A DNA stretch of 31,853 bases from Cytauxzoon felis (lineage: Eukaryota > Apicomplexa > Aconoidasida > Piroplasmida > Theileriidae). The stretch spans positions 1-31,853 of the forward strand of contig JAIQCW010000115.1 in assembly GCA_020283715.1 (NCBI GenBank), in the 5' to 3' direction. Shown here one piece after another: positions 1 to 9,402 of this stretch. The notes under the pieces were generated by a model. The model saw only the letters and a list, made by a program, of their open reading frames with translations. It made no database searches and was not told where the DNA came from. The translations under genes were made by a program, and so were the position numbers. The first letter of the stretch is position 1, and every line of letters begins with the position of its first letter.

Positions 1-216
1 ACCGAGGTCCAATACAACTTTCGTTGTCTTGCAGACAGCTCTTTTAATTACCTATCTCTAAAGAGTATAGCCACTCCCGGAGATCGTGGCGAATATGAAG
101 AGTAGTACTGGACCTCAAGTGGAGAACCCGTAGCTGATCTCAGGGAAGCGGAGGGGGAAGTAAAAGGAAGAGGCCACCACGGCGAGTGGGACAGTGGTTG
201 TAACCTCAGGTGGAGT
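1..216 (+). repeat. Modular hairpin repeat, compound copy (intron)
   Basis: This compound copy of the dispersed modular repeat reads connector, end brick A (GTCTTGCAGAC), brick B (CTCTAAAGAG at 56-65), brick C (GCCAC...GTGGC near 69-90), connector, brick D (CCCGTAGCTGATCTCAGGG near 127-145), a closing brick A' of the CCACCACGGCGAGTGG type, and a final connector near 206-216. It lies just upstream of an acceptor (AG at 263-264), so it probably sits in an intron of the pseudokinase gene whose earlier exons are outside the window. The reading frame through the copy is broken, as expected for intronic sequence. The left end is cut by the window. Confidence 0.85.
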
Positions 217-264
217 AGACAATACATGAGTTGTGTTGTTTCTTGTTTTACTTTTCATCTATAG

Positions 265-1493
265 ATGTTCCGTTTTCTGTGCAAATGGAAAAATCGATGG
301 AGTTCAATCAATCGGAGAAGTATTCACAGGCGAAAATTGTCATACGTGAAATTGCTAGACTGATTAATCAAATTAAAGATTTAAATTTTATTCTACCAAT
401 AAAATCCAGCAGAATTTACGTTAATTCAGGATCAATCACACTCTCTGCTGGTGTACCTATCGTAAGTTAAGATTTTTTACACGTCATCATCCAATAGTCA
501 CTATTCGGCAAAGAAATGGTAAATAAATTCAATCAAATCTCTACACCCACAATCGCTACACTACTCTGGGGAAAACACATTAATTGGTATGTTAGCACTT
601 CCTTGTTTATTTCATCTTTTTAGGTACCTTCCACCGGAGTCTGGTGGTAACATTGCGTACACAAATGATGTAGAATTGGTATCTAAGGCTCATACTTGGA
701 TGATTGGAAAGATTTTGTATGAGGTGACATGTACGAGTACTCAGAATAAATATGATTTGGATACGTCTCGTATAAATTTATGTGATGATGACAGTACAAG
801 AGAATTTTTAAAACTGTGTTTAAATGAAGATATTAATAAGAGGCCTACCATTGAGGAGCTTCTAAATACATCATATATGAGGAAAGAAGAAACGGACTAC
901 GGTATATTTAATCCTATTACTCCCTAGATATTTCATTCATCATTTAGGTACCTTTGTACAAATGGATGTACCAAAGACTCTATGTGCATTAGAATTGATC
1001 GGAGATATAGAGACAATAGTACGCAATAAGATAAGACGTACAGAGAAAGGTGTAGCAGATTATGAAGAAGATGACGATGAGAATGATTTCAAATTCAGCG
1101 AAATCTACGGTTAGTTTATATAAATTCCTAAACCAAAGGTCATATCTCTTACTATCAACAAGTTTCTTCCTGGTTTAGTTCCACACAGCTTCCTTCACAC
1201 TCGCTGTGGAGGCCTCTTCACTTGAGGTCAGTCCTGCCGTCAGCTCTTCTAATTATCTCCCCGTAAACGGTAATGCCACTCCCAGAGATCGTGGCGAAGG
1301 TAAGGATAAGACCTCAAGTGGAAGCTGTCTACAATATAACGGAAGTTAGAAGACAATCGGCAATACATACTGATAGATAATACATTAGTAACTTATTCAT
1401 TCGGATATATATATTATTTCAGATGAGAACTTGGGGTTATTGACGGGTGATAGATTTATGTATAATCGCAACATAGTAAATTACTTACCATAA
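265..1493 (+). CDS. Protein kinase-like protein, probable pseudokinase (5' partial)
   Basis: Exons 265-461, 498-586, 624-901, 948-1109 and 1423-1493 join in phase and end at TAA 1491-1493. Introns are 36, 37, 46 and 313 nt, and the last holds a modular repeat. Earlier exons lie left of the window. The joined protein carries C-lobe kinase marks: an APE-like YLPPES, then HTWMIGKILYE (subdomain IX region) and DINKRPTIEELL (subdomain XI). The catalytic loop position reads LNFILPIKSSRIYVNSGSI, with no HRD and with Pro at the catalytic Asp position. The DFG position reads SAG. Only the loop Lys is kept, so catalysis is unlikely and the protein is probably a scaffold or regulator. The C-terminus has an acidic stretch (DYEEDDDEND) and ends NRNIVNYLP. 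I do not recognise the exact orthologue. The kinase fold call is firm; the pseudokinase call depends on my alignment of two motifs. Confidence 0.7.
1181..1325 (+). repeat. Modular hairpin repeat in pseudokinase intron
   Basis: Two end bricks lie in series: a CACTCGCTGTGGAGGC-type hairpin near 1199-1214, then a CCTGCCGTCAGC type near 1234-1245. Brick B follows in its alternative form (CCGTAAACGG, 1261-1270), then brick C (GCCACTCCCAGAGATCGTGGC near 1275-1295) and the connector ACCTCAAGTGG near 1311-1321. The copy lies in sense orientation inside the 313-nt intron 1110-1422. Confidence 0.85.
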
Positions 1494-1544
1494 TGTGTTA
1501 AATGATGTGTATATTATATTTAAATTATATATAAATTTGTGTAA

Positions 1545-4500
1545 ATGGCGACGTTTACGAATACTGTGGTATTGAGATGGATGGAGGATAGTAAGATAAC
1601 ATGTGTATCATGGTGTTATGGTTTATTATATTTTGGTGACGAATCAGGTAGTATTTATTCATTTAAATCTGTGGTATTGAATGTAAGTTTATGGAATTCC
1701 ATCTTTTATATTCTTTAGAACCTTGTTGAGACTGATAATTATAACGTCATCAAACTGTGTAAGAGGAAGATCATGTCTATAACATCTTTTGAACCACGAG
1801 AAGAGCTATTGGTATTGGATTCTGATGGTAATTTGTATATAGTGGATTTATACTTGAAATTGAAACCTTATATTCTGTGTAAGAAGGTATTGTGTATGGC
1901 TAAACAGGCTGTTGAAACAGATGATGATATTAAATCACAGCAAAGCGTACGCTCAAATGACTACTCTAGCATGGAAACGATATCTCCTGTAACATACATG
2001 GCCAATATCTGTATTGGTATGAAGGATAAAATTAGAATATATTCCGCCATAGGCGAGAAAATTTTACATTCGAAGGACATTAATATAGTTGATCCACCAT
2101 TGAAATTGTGCTGGTTAAATGATGTTATAGTATATGGTACATTAAAATCATACATTATGATTAATATCTCCACCATGAATTCCATTGAATTATGCAGTAA
2201 CGTCGCCGAATTCAGTGATGGTGTCATGCTATCTATATGCATTGATAATGATATCATGGTCATCTGTAACGATATTGGCGTCTTCTATAATATTGATACC
2301 ATGAATCTATCGCAGAAAAATACCATACAATGGGGTGGGAAATTATTATCGTTGGGTTTATTACCCCCGTTTATTGTCGGGTTGACTGTGCATAAGAAGT
2401 TGGAGATTTATGGTATAAGAGATCAAGTATTATATAAAAGGATAGATCAATCGAATATAATATATATAAACTATATGATAAATAGTTGTTATATTCTAAC
2501 GTGTACGTCTAATATAATATCATTGATACAGCCTTGTAGCTATTATGACCATTTGAATTTAATACTACAAGATAATAACGTGACTGAAGCGCTGAAACTT
2601 ATCAACCTATACTTCTCTAACTCCAATCATCGCAGACTACAAGAAATTAAAATCTGCCACACCATTTCCGGATGGATCAATTTCCGCCTCTTGAGATTTC
2701 CATCTGCATTCCAACATTTTTCATTTGGTAACGTTGATTTACTACACCTACTCTCATTCTGGAATCGATATTATCCATTTACATTACCCGATGATTACCA
2801 GGCAAATTCCAATATACCCAACAAATTATTAAATTTTATACCCGAGTCGTGCAATATTAACCAATTCATCAAAGACAACATCAAAGATCATGAATCGTCC
2901 AGTAAATTATTAGAACTTGCTAACCGATCATTTGGCATATTTCTCTTCAAAATGCTGAACAAATTCGAACATACGAATGATATTGCAACTCGAACTAATG
3001 AAATGAACGGAGTGCAGTCCACCAACAGATTAGATATCTCTCAACCATTTATTTCCTGTTCAACTACCATTGGTCTTGCAGACAGCTCTTCTAATTACCT
3101 ATCTCTAAAGAGTAAGGCCACTCCCAGAGATCGTGGTGAGGTTGAGTACATGACCTCAGGTGGACTGGATAGTTTTCATTTACCTACGATATTGATGACG
3201 GTGACGTTAATCCTATTGGCTGAATGTGATGATACTAGATACAATGTGATATTGAGGAATTATAATAAGACATCACTAATAGACATTGAAATTGCCAAGA
3301 AACATCTTATCGATATGAACAAATGTGATGTCTATGCAAAATTACTTATCAGTGAGGGAAAGTTGATAGATGCTATGAATATTTTAGCTGATCTTGTTAA
3401 TTGCAATAAAAATTTTAATCTTCCTGTATATGAACTTGCTGCATGCATAAATGATATTTTGGACAGTAGAAAGTATAAAAATATCGCAGGAGCCGAAGGA
3501 AGAGTGAATTCTCATGGAGGAACGCGAATTGTAAATGAAGGTAATTACCATATTTCTATACAGTCGCAAATATCTCATTCAGACTATGAAAAGCTATCCA
3601 ATGATAATATCAAAGAAATTATACTCAATTACATTCCGTTACTGCTAAAAACACTTCCATCTTCAGGTATACTTATGCTAAATTTATATCACAACATCAT
3701 AGCAATTGATATACTCACCAGGAATCATCTAACATTGCCACTCAAGCCTAATGAAGTTCTCGATATGATTAAATCGTCGAAAAAGGTATGAAATCTATCA
3801 TCCACCTATCAATCGAATATCGTTTTTTTCCACTCACATTCCACCCGAAGTCCAATCCTTAATCTCTCACCGCCACGATCTCTGGGAGTGGCTCTACTCT
3901 TTAGAGATAGGTAATTGGAGGAGCTGTCTGCAAGACAAAGAAAGGAGGATTGGACCTCAGGTGGAATGGTCCTTGTTTATTATATTAGTTTGTGTTTATA
4001 TTAATAAATAGGAAATGGGTGTTGGTCCTTATGATTATGAATTGGAATTGAGTTATTTGGAGAGTTTGGTGGTTGTCAATAGAGCGGGTGGTGTGTATGA
4101 GAATACGATGTTGGTAAAATATTACTTGGAAAAATGTAGGTTGTATTATGTCGTGCATATTTACACTAATTTCTACTTCAGGTAAATGTAATGAAATTAT
4201 GAACAAGAAAGATAAGGATGAGTATAAATTGAAATTGATATCATTACTTGAGGATAATTATACATTTGATATATCAATGCTGGATGATTTGATCAATGGT
4301 ATAGATTTATTAGAAGCTGAAATTATTTTAAACTCTAAAAAAGGAGACCATTATAAAGCATTAGAACTTATTTATAAAGGCTTTAGAGAACGTAATCATA
4401 TTTCCAATAATCAAACTAATACACAACAAAAGAATATCGCAACCAGAACTAATACAGTAAACAAGTTATCATCCAACTCTATTCATGTAGACAAATCCTT

Positions 4501-5389
4501 GCCCAAGATCCAATCTACATCTCTTCTTCCTGCAGACAGCTCTCCACCTGAGGTTACAACCAACTCTCCTTCTCTTGCAGAGAGCTCTTCCAATTACCTA
4601 TCTCTAAAGAGTAGAGCCACTCCCGGAGATCGTGGCGATGATGAAGGTAGTGAGAATGTAACCTCAAGTGGAGAACCTGGAAGCGATCTACGGGAGCTGG
4701 AAGGGGAAGTAAATAGAGAAGCTGTCTGCAAGACAACCTCAGGTGGAAGCGGTGGTAGAGTAGATATGTGTATAAGATTATGTGAAGCGTATTGTTTATG
4801 TAATGGAGATGTATATAATTATAATATAATGGAGAATGAGAATTATGGTAGATTATTTACAAATCGTGAGTATTGGTTGGGTATGGTAGATGATGTTGGT
4901 ATATTTAATAGGAATATTTATAGAATGGGTATGAATTCTAATACATCAATTGATAAGTTATTATTGGATTTATTAAAAATTATAATATTAGATTCGAATG
5001 ATTATCATATTGATGATGTTAAATATCTTTTATGTAAATATATACCTTTTTTTAGTTATAATTCTTCATTAAATCCATTTAATATTCTTCAAATTATACC
5101 CGATCATTGGAAATTTTCACATTTTACAAATTTCTTTATACATTTACATCTTAAATGTCTACATGAACAACGAACACAATCTATTAAAAAAGGACTAATA
5201 AAAAATCTTCATAAAGAAGCATCCATCAAATTATCTAAATTAACATCAACACCACCAATCAAAATCGATCTCAATACCAAATGTAATCTTTGTCTAGAAC
5301 CCATCAAAATAGGTATGGCCATCGGTATATCACCTCACAACAATACTATTCTACATGAACATTGCGCAAAGAAAATGCAAATTAATTAA
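1545..5389 (+). CDS. VPS39: VPS39/Vam6-like HOPS (CORVET) vacuolar tethering subunit
   Basis: Exons 1545-1682, 1719-3785, 4012-4135 and 4182-5389 join in phase (about 1,177 aa). The N-terminus reads like the CNH/beta-propeller part of Vps39/TRAP1 proteins (TCVSWCYGLLYFGDESGSI, LLVLDSDGNLYIVDL). The middle is helical, with a clathrin-repeat-like stretch (YAKLLISEGKLIDAMNILADL). The C-terminal part has EAEIILNSKKGDHYKALELI, then a terminal zinc-finger-like C-x2-C ... H-x2-C module (CNLC ... LHEHC), the signature of the Vps39 second domain. The family tethers Rab7-type endosomal and vacuolar membranes; in Apicomplexa it would serve endolysosomal or rhoptry/microneme traffic (inference). TGFBRAP1/Vps3 shares this layout and is the main alternative. 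Modular repeats sit in exon 2 (3073-3165, in frame), intron 3 (3841-3966, antisense) and exon 4 (4524-4748, in frame), adding hydrophilic inserts not expected in the family. Confidence 0.75.
3073..3165 (+). repeat. Modular repeat read in frame in VPS39 exon 2
   Basis: This partial copy is A (CTTGCAGACAGC), B (CTCTAAAGAG, 3103-3112), C (GCCACTCCCAGAGATCGTGG) and connector ACCTCAGGTGG. It is sense-oriented and translated as [18 protein letters not shown] followed by a short acidic/TSGG stretch. The flanks before (NRLDISQPF) and after (HLPTILMTVTLILLAE) resume ordinary VPS39-like sequence without a frame change. Confidence 0.9.
3841..3966 (-). repeat. Modular repeat in VPS39 intron 3, antisense
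   Basis: Connector CCACCCGAAGT, then antisense C (GCCACGATCTCTGGGAGTGG), antisense B (CTCTTTAGAG), antisense A (GCTGTCTGCAAGAC) and a closing ACCTCAGGTGG. It fills more than half of the 226-nt intron 3786-4011. Read in the VPS39 direction it is interrupted by stops, consistent with removal by splicing. Confidence 0.85.
4524..4748 (+). repeat. Full modular repeat read in frame in VPS39 exon 4
   Basis: An isolated A half (TCCTGCAGACAGCTC plus connector CCACCTGAGGT) is followed by a near-complete unit: A (TTGCAGAGAGC), B (CTCTAAAGAG), C (GCCACTCCCGGAGATCGTGG), connector, the D variant with GCGATCTACGGGAGCTGG, A' (GCTGTCTGCAAGAC) and connector. All of it is translated in the shared frame ([17 protein letters not shown] ... 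SDLRELEGEVNREA ... TTSGGSGG). The whole block sits between the conserved central part and the C-terminal part of VPS39. Confidence 0.9.
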
Positions 5390-5499
5390 GATTATAATCG
5401 CATATAAACGAACTTAATATGTTAATAATATACCAAAAATATCTATCATCTGTAATTTAATGAAATATTGTACACAAAGTCCATACTGAAGGCCTAACT

Positions 5500-5727
5500 A
5501 TCTGAGGTCCTTTCCTACTCTTTCACTCGCCGTTCCACCTGTGGTTACAACCTTATCATCGTCTTGCAGACAGCTCTTTTAATTACTTCCCCCTCCGCTT
5601 CCATGAGATCAGCTACGGGTATTCCACTCGAGGTCCAATCCTCTTCACTACCTTCTCACTGCCACGATCTCCGGGAGTGGCTCTACTCTTTAGAGATGGG
5701 TAATTGGAAGAGCTGTCTGCGAGACTA
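5500..5727 (-). repeat. Intergenic compound modular repeat bounding the surface-protein pseudogene
   Basis: Several bricks in mixed order: a connector-like CTGAGGTCC, a CACTCGCCG end brick, connector (CCACCTGTGGT), A (CGTCTTGCAGACAGC), antisense D (CCTCCGCTTCC ... CAGCTACGGG), connector, antisense C (GCCACGATCTCCGGGAGTGG), antisense B (CTCTTTAGAG) and antisense A (GCTGTCTGCGAGAC near 5712-5725). It lies between the VPS39 stop and the last recognisable codons of the pseudogene. The pseudogene frame runs into this repeat and stops at 5690-5692. Confidence 0.85.
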
Positions 5728-8700
5728 AATACGATGTGGTGAGTGATACATTAAATGGCGCTATATCATCATTGAGCACTCTAGCAGCATTCGCATTTGT
5801 AAAATTAATTTTTCCACCATCTGGAGGACTTTTAAAGAAAGTATCTGGATTATTTGGATTTATCTGTGCGCCGGCCCCTGCGAATCCTATGGATTCCTAT
5901 TCTAACAAATATATGGAAGCATATGATGTAAGGGATAACATAAAACCATTGATAATGCCAGAAGTGCCTCTTTATTTTTTTATTATTATCATCCTCCCAT
6001 TTAGCACCTGAGCCGTATTTAGTAGCATTTTTATCTGTTACTCCATCCGCGATGTCCATAACTGCAATTGCATAAGTTGGTAAGGTTGATGTAAATTGGA
6101 CAACCAATCAATGGTAATGTTAAATTATTCAGTACCTTTACAAGATCGGTTGTATCTGTTTCAGGATTTTGATTACTCCTAATTTTATCCTTTTCAGCTG
6201 TACCAAGCTCTTGCGTTTTAGTAATATTTGTCCAGTTAGTCGTATCGGCGTATTGATTGTAAAGAAGGTAATCAGGTTTATAGTATTTATATTCCTTGTT
6301 ACTAGTACCATCTTTCGCTACGCATATAATGATTGGACGAATTCCAAAATAATATACGTGAACATAATGGACATTACTTTCTGTAATAGCTTGACGTGTA
6401 CTACCTTCACCACCGCTTTGTTTAGTGAGGCCATTATTTCCATTTTTAAGTGTGCGGTACCAATCTTCTTATATTTACCAGCATCACCCTGTACCTTATG
6501 TGTATAACATGTATATCCAAACTTTGGTTTATCATTTTTCAAAAAGACATTAATATTGTTACTACCACTATCATTATATTCATTAGTCTGATTGATTTGT
6601 ATTTCAACACTAGTGGCATTAGACTGATCTGGATTAGTTAGAGTATCATATCCATCAGCTGGATTAGTATAACCTGTATCACCATTTTGATCAAGTGCAC
6701 TTTTAATTGTATTGAGTTTTTCTTTAAGCGTGTTAATATCGTTTGGATCATGAGTATTATCAAATGTATTGTCTACTTGCCATGTATTGGGATTACTATT
6801 CGCGCGTTTATACCATTTATTCTCTGTGGCATGAGCTTCACCCTTTTTAGATAAACATATTAAATATGGCCTTTGAAGATTGTCATCATCTTTCGCAAAA
6901 TATACGTATACACCTCCATTAGCTTCAAATGAAAAACTTTCAAGCACACTATTTCCAATTCCATTCGTCACTTGACCGTGTATTGTAATCCGGTTAATCT
7001 TCTTATTTTTAGGAATAGGATGTTTAAAACCTTTATATGTAGCATGAGGATTTAATGGTGTAACAGTAATCTTATCATCTTCGCCGTTACCAGGGCGAGC
7101 AAAGTATTTACCACCACTGCTGGTATTATCCTTTTCCAGCTTAACTTCGTATTGTTGGATGATTGTGGAAAATTGACCGTCAAGTTGAGTATCAACTGCT
7201 GGATCCTCAGGACCTAAATTAGCAAATGTTGGTATCTCCTGCCATCTATTCCCCCGCTTGTAATATTTACGATTGGTATCTCCCGTATCAACACAAACAA
7301 TCAGTGGGAATTGATGTTCTGAGTCATTATCTTTATGGTAATATACATAAACTGCTTCAACAGTTCCCGTAGGAGGTTCTTTAAATTCCAGTGGAATCTC
7401 GTTATGTTTAACTGAACCTAATTTGAATGTATTACCATTACTGAGTGAATGCTTATATCTAACATAGCCATCTGGTACTTCATTAGTAGGGCCAACCACT
7501 TTAGCAACAGTAATTTGATTACCAACAGCATTAGCTGGGTATGAACCATTAGGTGGATTAGTCTTTCCAATGTCAATTTCATATTTATCTTTGAGTTCAT
7601 TAAGTTTCTGTGCAAGTTGACCATCGGCTTGACCAGCATTTGCGGTATCTGGATCTATGCGATTAAGGTCTGCATCATCCCATCTTTGACCCCTAGTATA
7701 GTATTTTTGCTTACTACCAGTCATCTTAACACATACAATGAGTGGGAATTCAAAGGTTGTATCACTATTGCTGTAATATACAAAAATTTTAGATACTTGT
7801 TGACCTTCAGTTACTTCTTTTAACTTATTTCCATTGTGTTTAAATATAATTTTATTACTGGTAGAAATATTACCACCAGTAGGTGTATGTTCATATGCTA
7901 TATATCCTGAAGGTATATTATTTTCCGAATCGAGCTTCTTCTCAACAGTAACATCTGTTCCCTTCGTTCTATACCTAATTGGATTACCATTAGGCCTCTT
8001 TTCTAATTTAATTGTGTAATTGGAACTTTGGGTAATATTAATAACTTTAGCACCAGCTTGAGTTAGGTCTGTATCATTAAGACTAGTTGGATTTTTCTTA
8101 TTATTTATACCAGTAGGCTGAAAAGTCCAACTTCTTTCATTATTACCTGCCTTATACCACGTATTATTAGAATTTTCTGCGGGATTACCAGTTGATATAC
8201 ATATTACTTTAGGCCTATGTAAATCACTACCATTATTATCATAGTAAACATATATAGCACCATTTTGTTCAATTTTAGTATTCATATCAGCAGTCAAAGT
8301 TCCTCCAGTCATATTCTGATCGCTATGAGTTATCTTTCCGAGTGTAAATCCGGCATTAGTATTGGAATTAGAATGTTTGTAGTAAACCCATGAACCAACA
8401 TCTTGTTTCGTCACTTCAATTGTTATACCTCCCGACATATATTTACCTCCTTTAGCAGCGGTAGTTTCATTAGGTGCTTGACTTATATCAATTTCAACAG
8501 AATCTAATGGAGGATAACCTAGATCACCGGTAAGTCCATTTTTAATATTATCGAGTTGAGCTTTAAGGGTAGAATCGATTTGATTACCGTTTTCTCCACC
8601 TGGTGATATACTTTCAAAAGTAGTTGTATCCTTCTGCCATATATAGCCGCTGCCACTCTTCTTCCGCTTATACCATACATTGTTACCAGGAGATTCATTA

Positions 8701-8986
8701 TTACTTTTAGTATAATCCTGAGATAAACATATCAATAGAGGTTTCTCACGTGCTCCGGTACTTGAGCCTCAGTAAAGTATACAAAAACACCTCCAGTATT
8801 GGAAGTTACTTGAAATCCAGTACCAGATAACTCAGTAATACCCTGTATCACATGATTGTGTATTGTTATGCGATTTATTTCCTTAGTTTTATCTCCAATA
8901 TCACGTTTAAAACCCTTGTGAGTGATGATGGCAGGGCGAAAATTAGTGTCGAGTAAAGATAGTACGAATAATATATTCTACTGCAT
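5690..8986 (-). pseudogene. Decayed multi-repeat surface protein (VYVYY/PLIVCV repeat family)
   Basis: The longest open stretch is 6318-8735 (805 aa). It has about five or six degenerate units of roughly 125-140 aa, each with the pattern GYVxYKHS ... IKHN ... VYVYYxxxD ... PLIVCVxxG ... YYKRGNxW ... LxxxYEIxL. The layout fits a secreted surface antigen of a piroplasm multigene family. The possible start at 8984-8986 gives Met-Gln-TAG-NILFVLSLL, a signal-peptide-like leader broken by a stop at codon 3. There is a frame shift near 8750, where VFVYF and PLLICLSQ fall in different frames. Further shifts lie near 6443-6448 (an A-run on the coding strand), near 6115 and near 5975, with an in-frame TAG at 5897-5899. 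The 3' end runs into a modular repeat. So many breaks argue for a true pseudogene rather than one sequencing error. Paralogous to 16531-17367. Flanked by repeats on both sides. Confidence 0.75.
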
Positions 8987-9048
8987 TAATTGTAACTTTA
9001 TAAAATTAAAATAATACTACATTTCAATTATAAATGAATTTATAATAA

Positions 9049-9122
9049 CCCGTAGCTGATCTCAGGGAAGCGGAGGGGGAAGTAAATAAGGGAGCTCCAT
9101 GCAATGGATATGAAGTGGAGTA
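9049..9122 (+). repeat. Short modular repeat (D plus A') upstream of the phosphatase gene
   Basis: Brick D (CCCGTAGCTGATCTCAGGG near 9052-9070), the linker GAAGTAAATA, then a closing end brick of the CCATGCAATGG type (near 9097-9107) and a decayed connector (GAAGTGGAG). It marks the 5' side of the minus-strand pseudogene. The rest of the gap to 9402 is plain AT-rich sequence, presumably the promoter of the next gene. Confidence 0.8.
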
Positions 9123-9402
9123 GACAACATCTCACTTTTTCACAGATTTGTTTTGGTTATTTTCCTATGATTGAATATATTTTTGTTGAATTGTTACTAT
9201 AATTTGTTGTAAAAAATGAATAAAGAGTGATGAAAAGTGACTGGTGGAGGTGATTGTTTCGTTCCCCATATGTTAGTTACACATTTAGACATCAATTTTT
9301 TTGTATGTGTTTAGAGGTGTATTGAATTGTCATATGGATTATGTAGATAATAAGTGTTTATATAGGAAATAATTGTGTTGAGGTGTGGATTAAAATTTAT
9401 AA

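Noticed and set aside
231..264. ATG at 231 as the start of the pseudokinase gene.
   Set aside because: The codons before 265 look like a pyrimidine-rich acceptor tract ending CTATAG. The kinase part needs upstream exons, so 231 is probably intronic.
4554..4736. Antisense open frame within the VPS39 exon 4 repeat.
   Set aside because: It is the antisense reading of bricks B and C ([10 protein letters not shown]). Similar frames appear wherever the element occurs and show no gene features.
5736..6011. Plus-strand open frames across 5736-8019.
   Set aside because: They are shadows of the minus-strand antigen pseudogene, which carries clear repeat motifs in the opposite direction.
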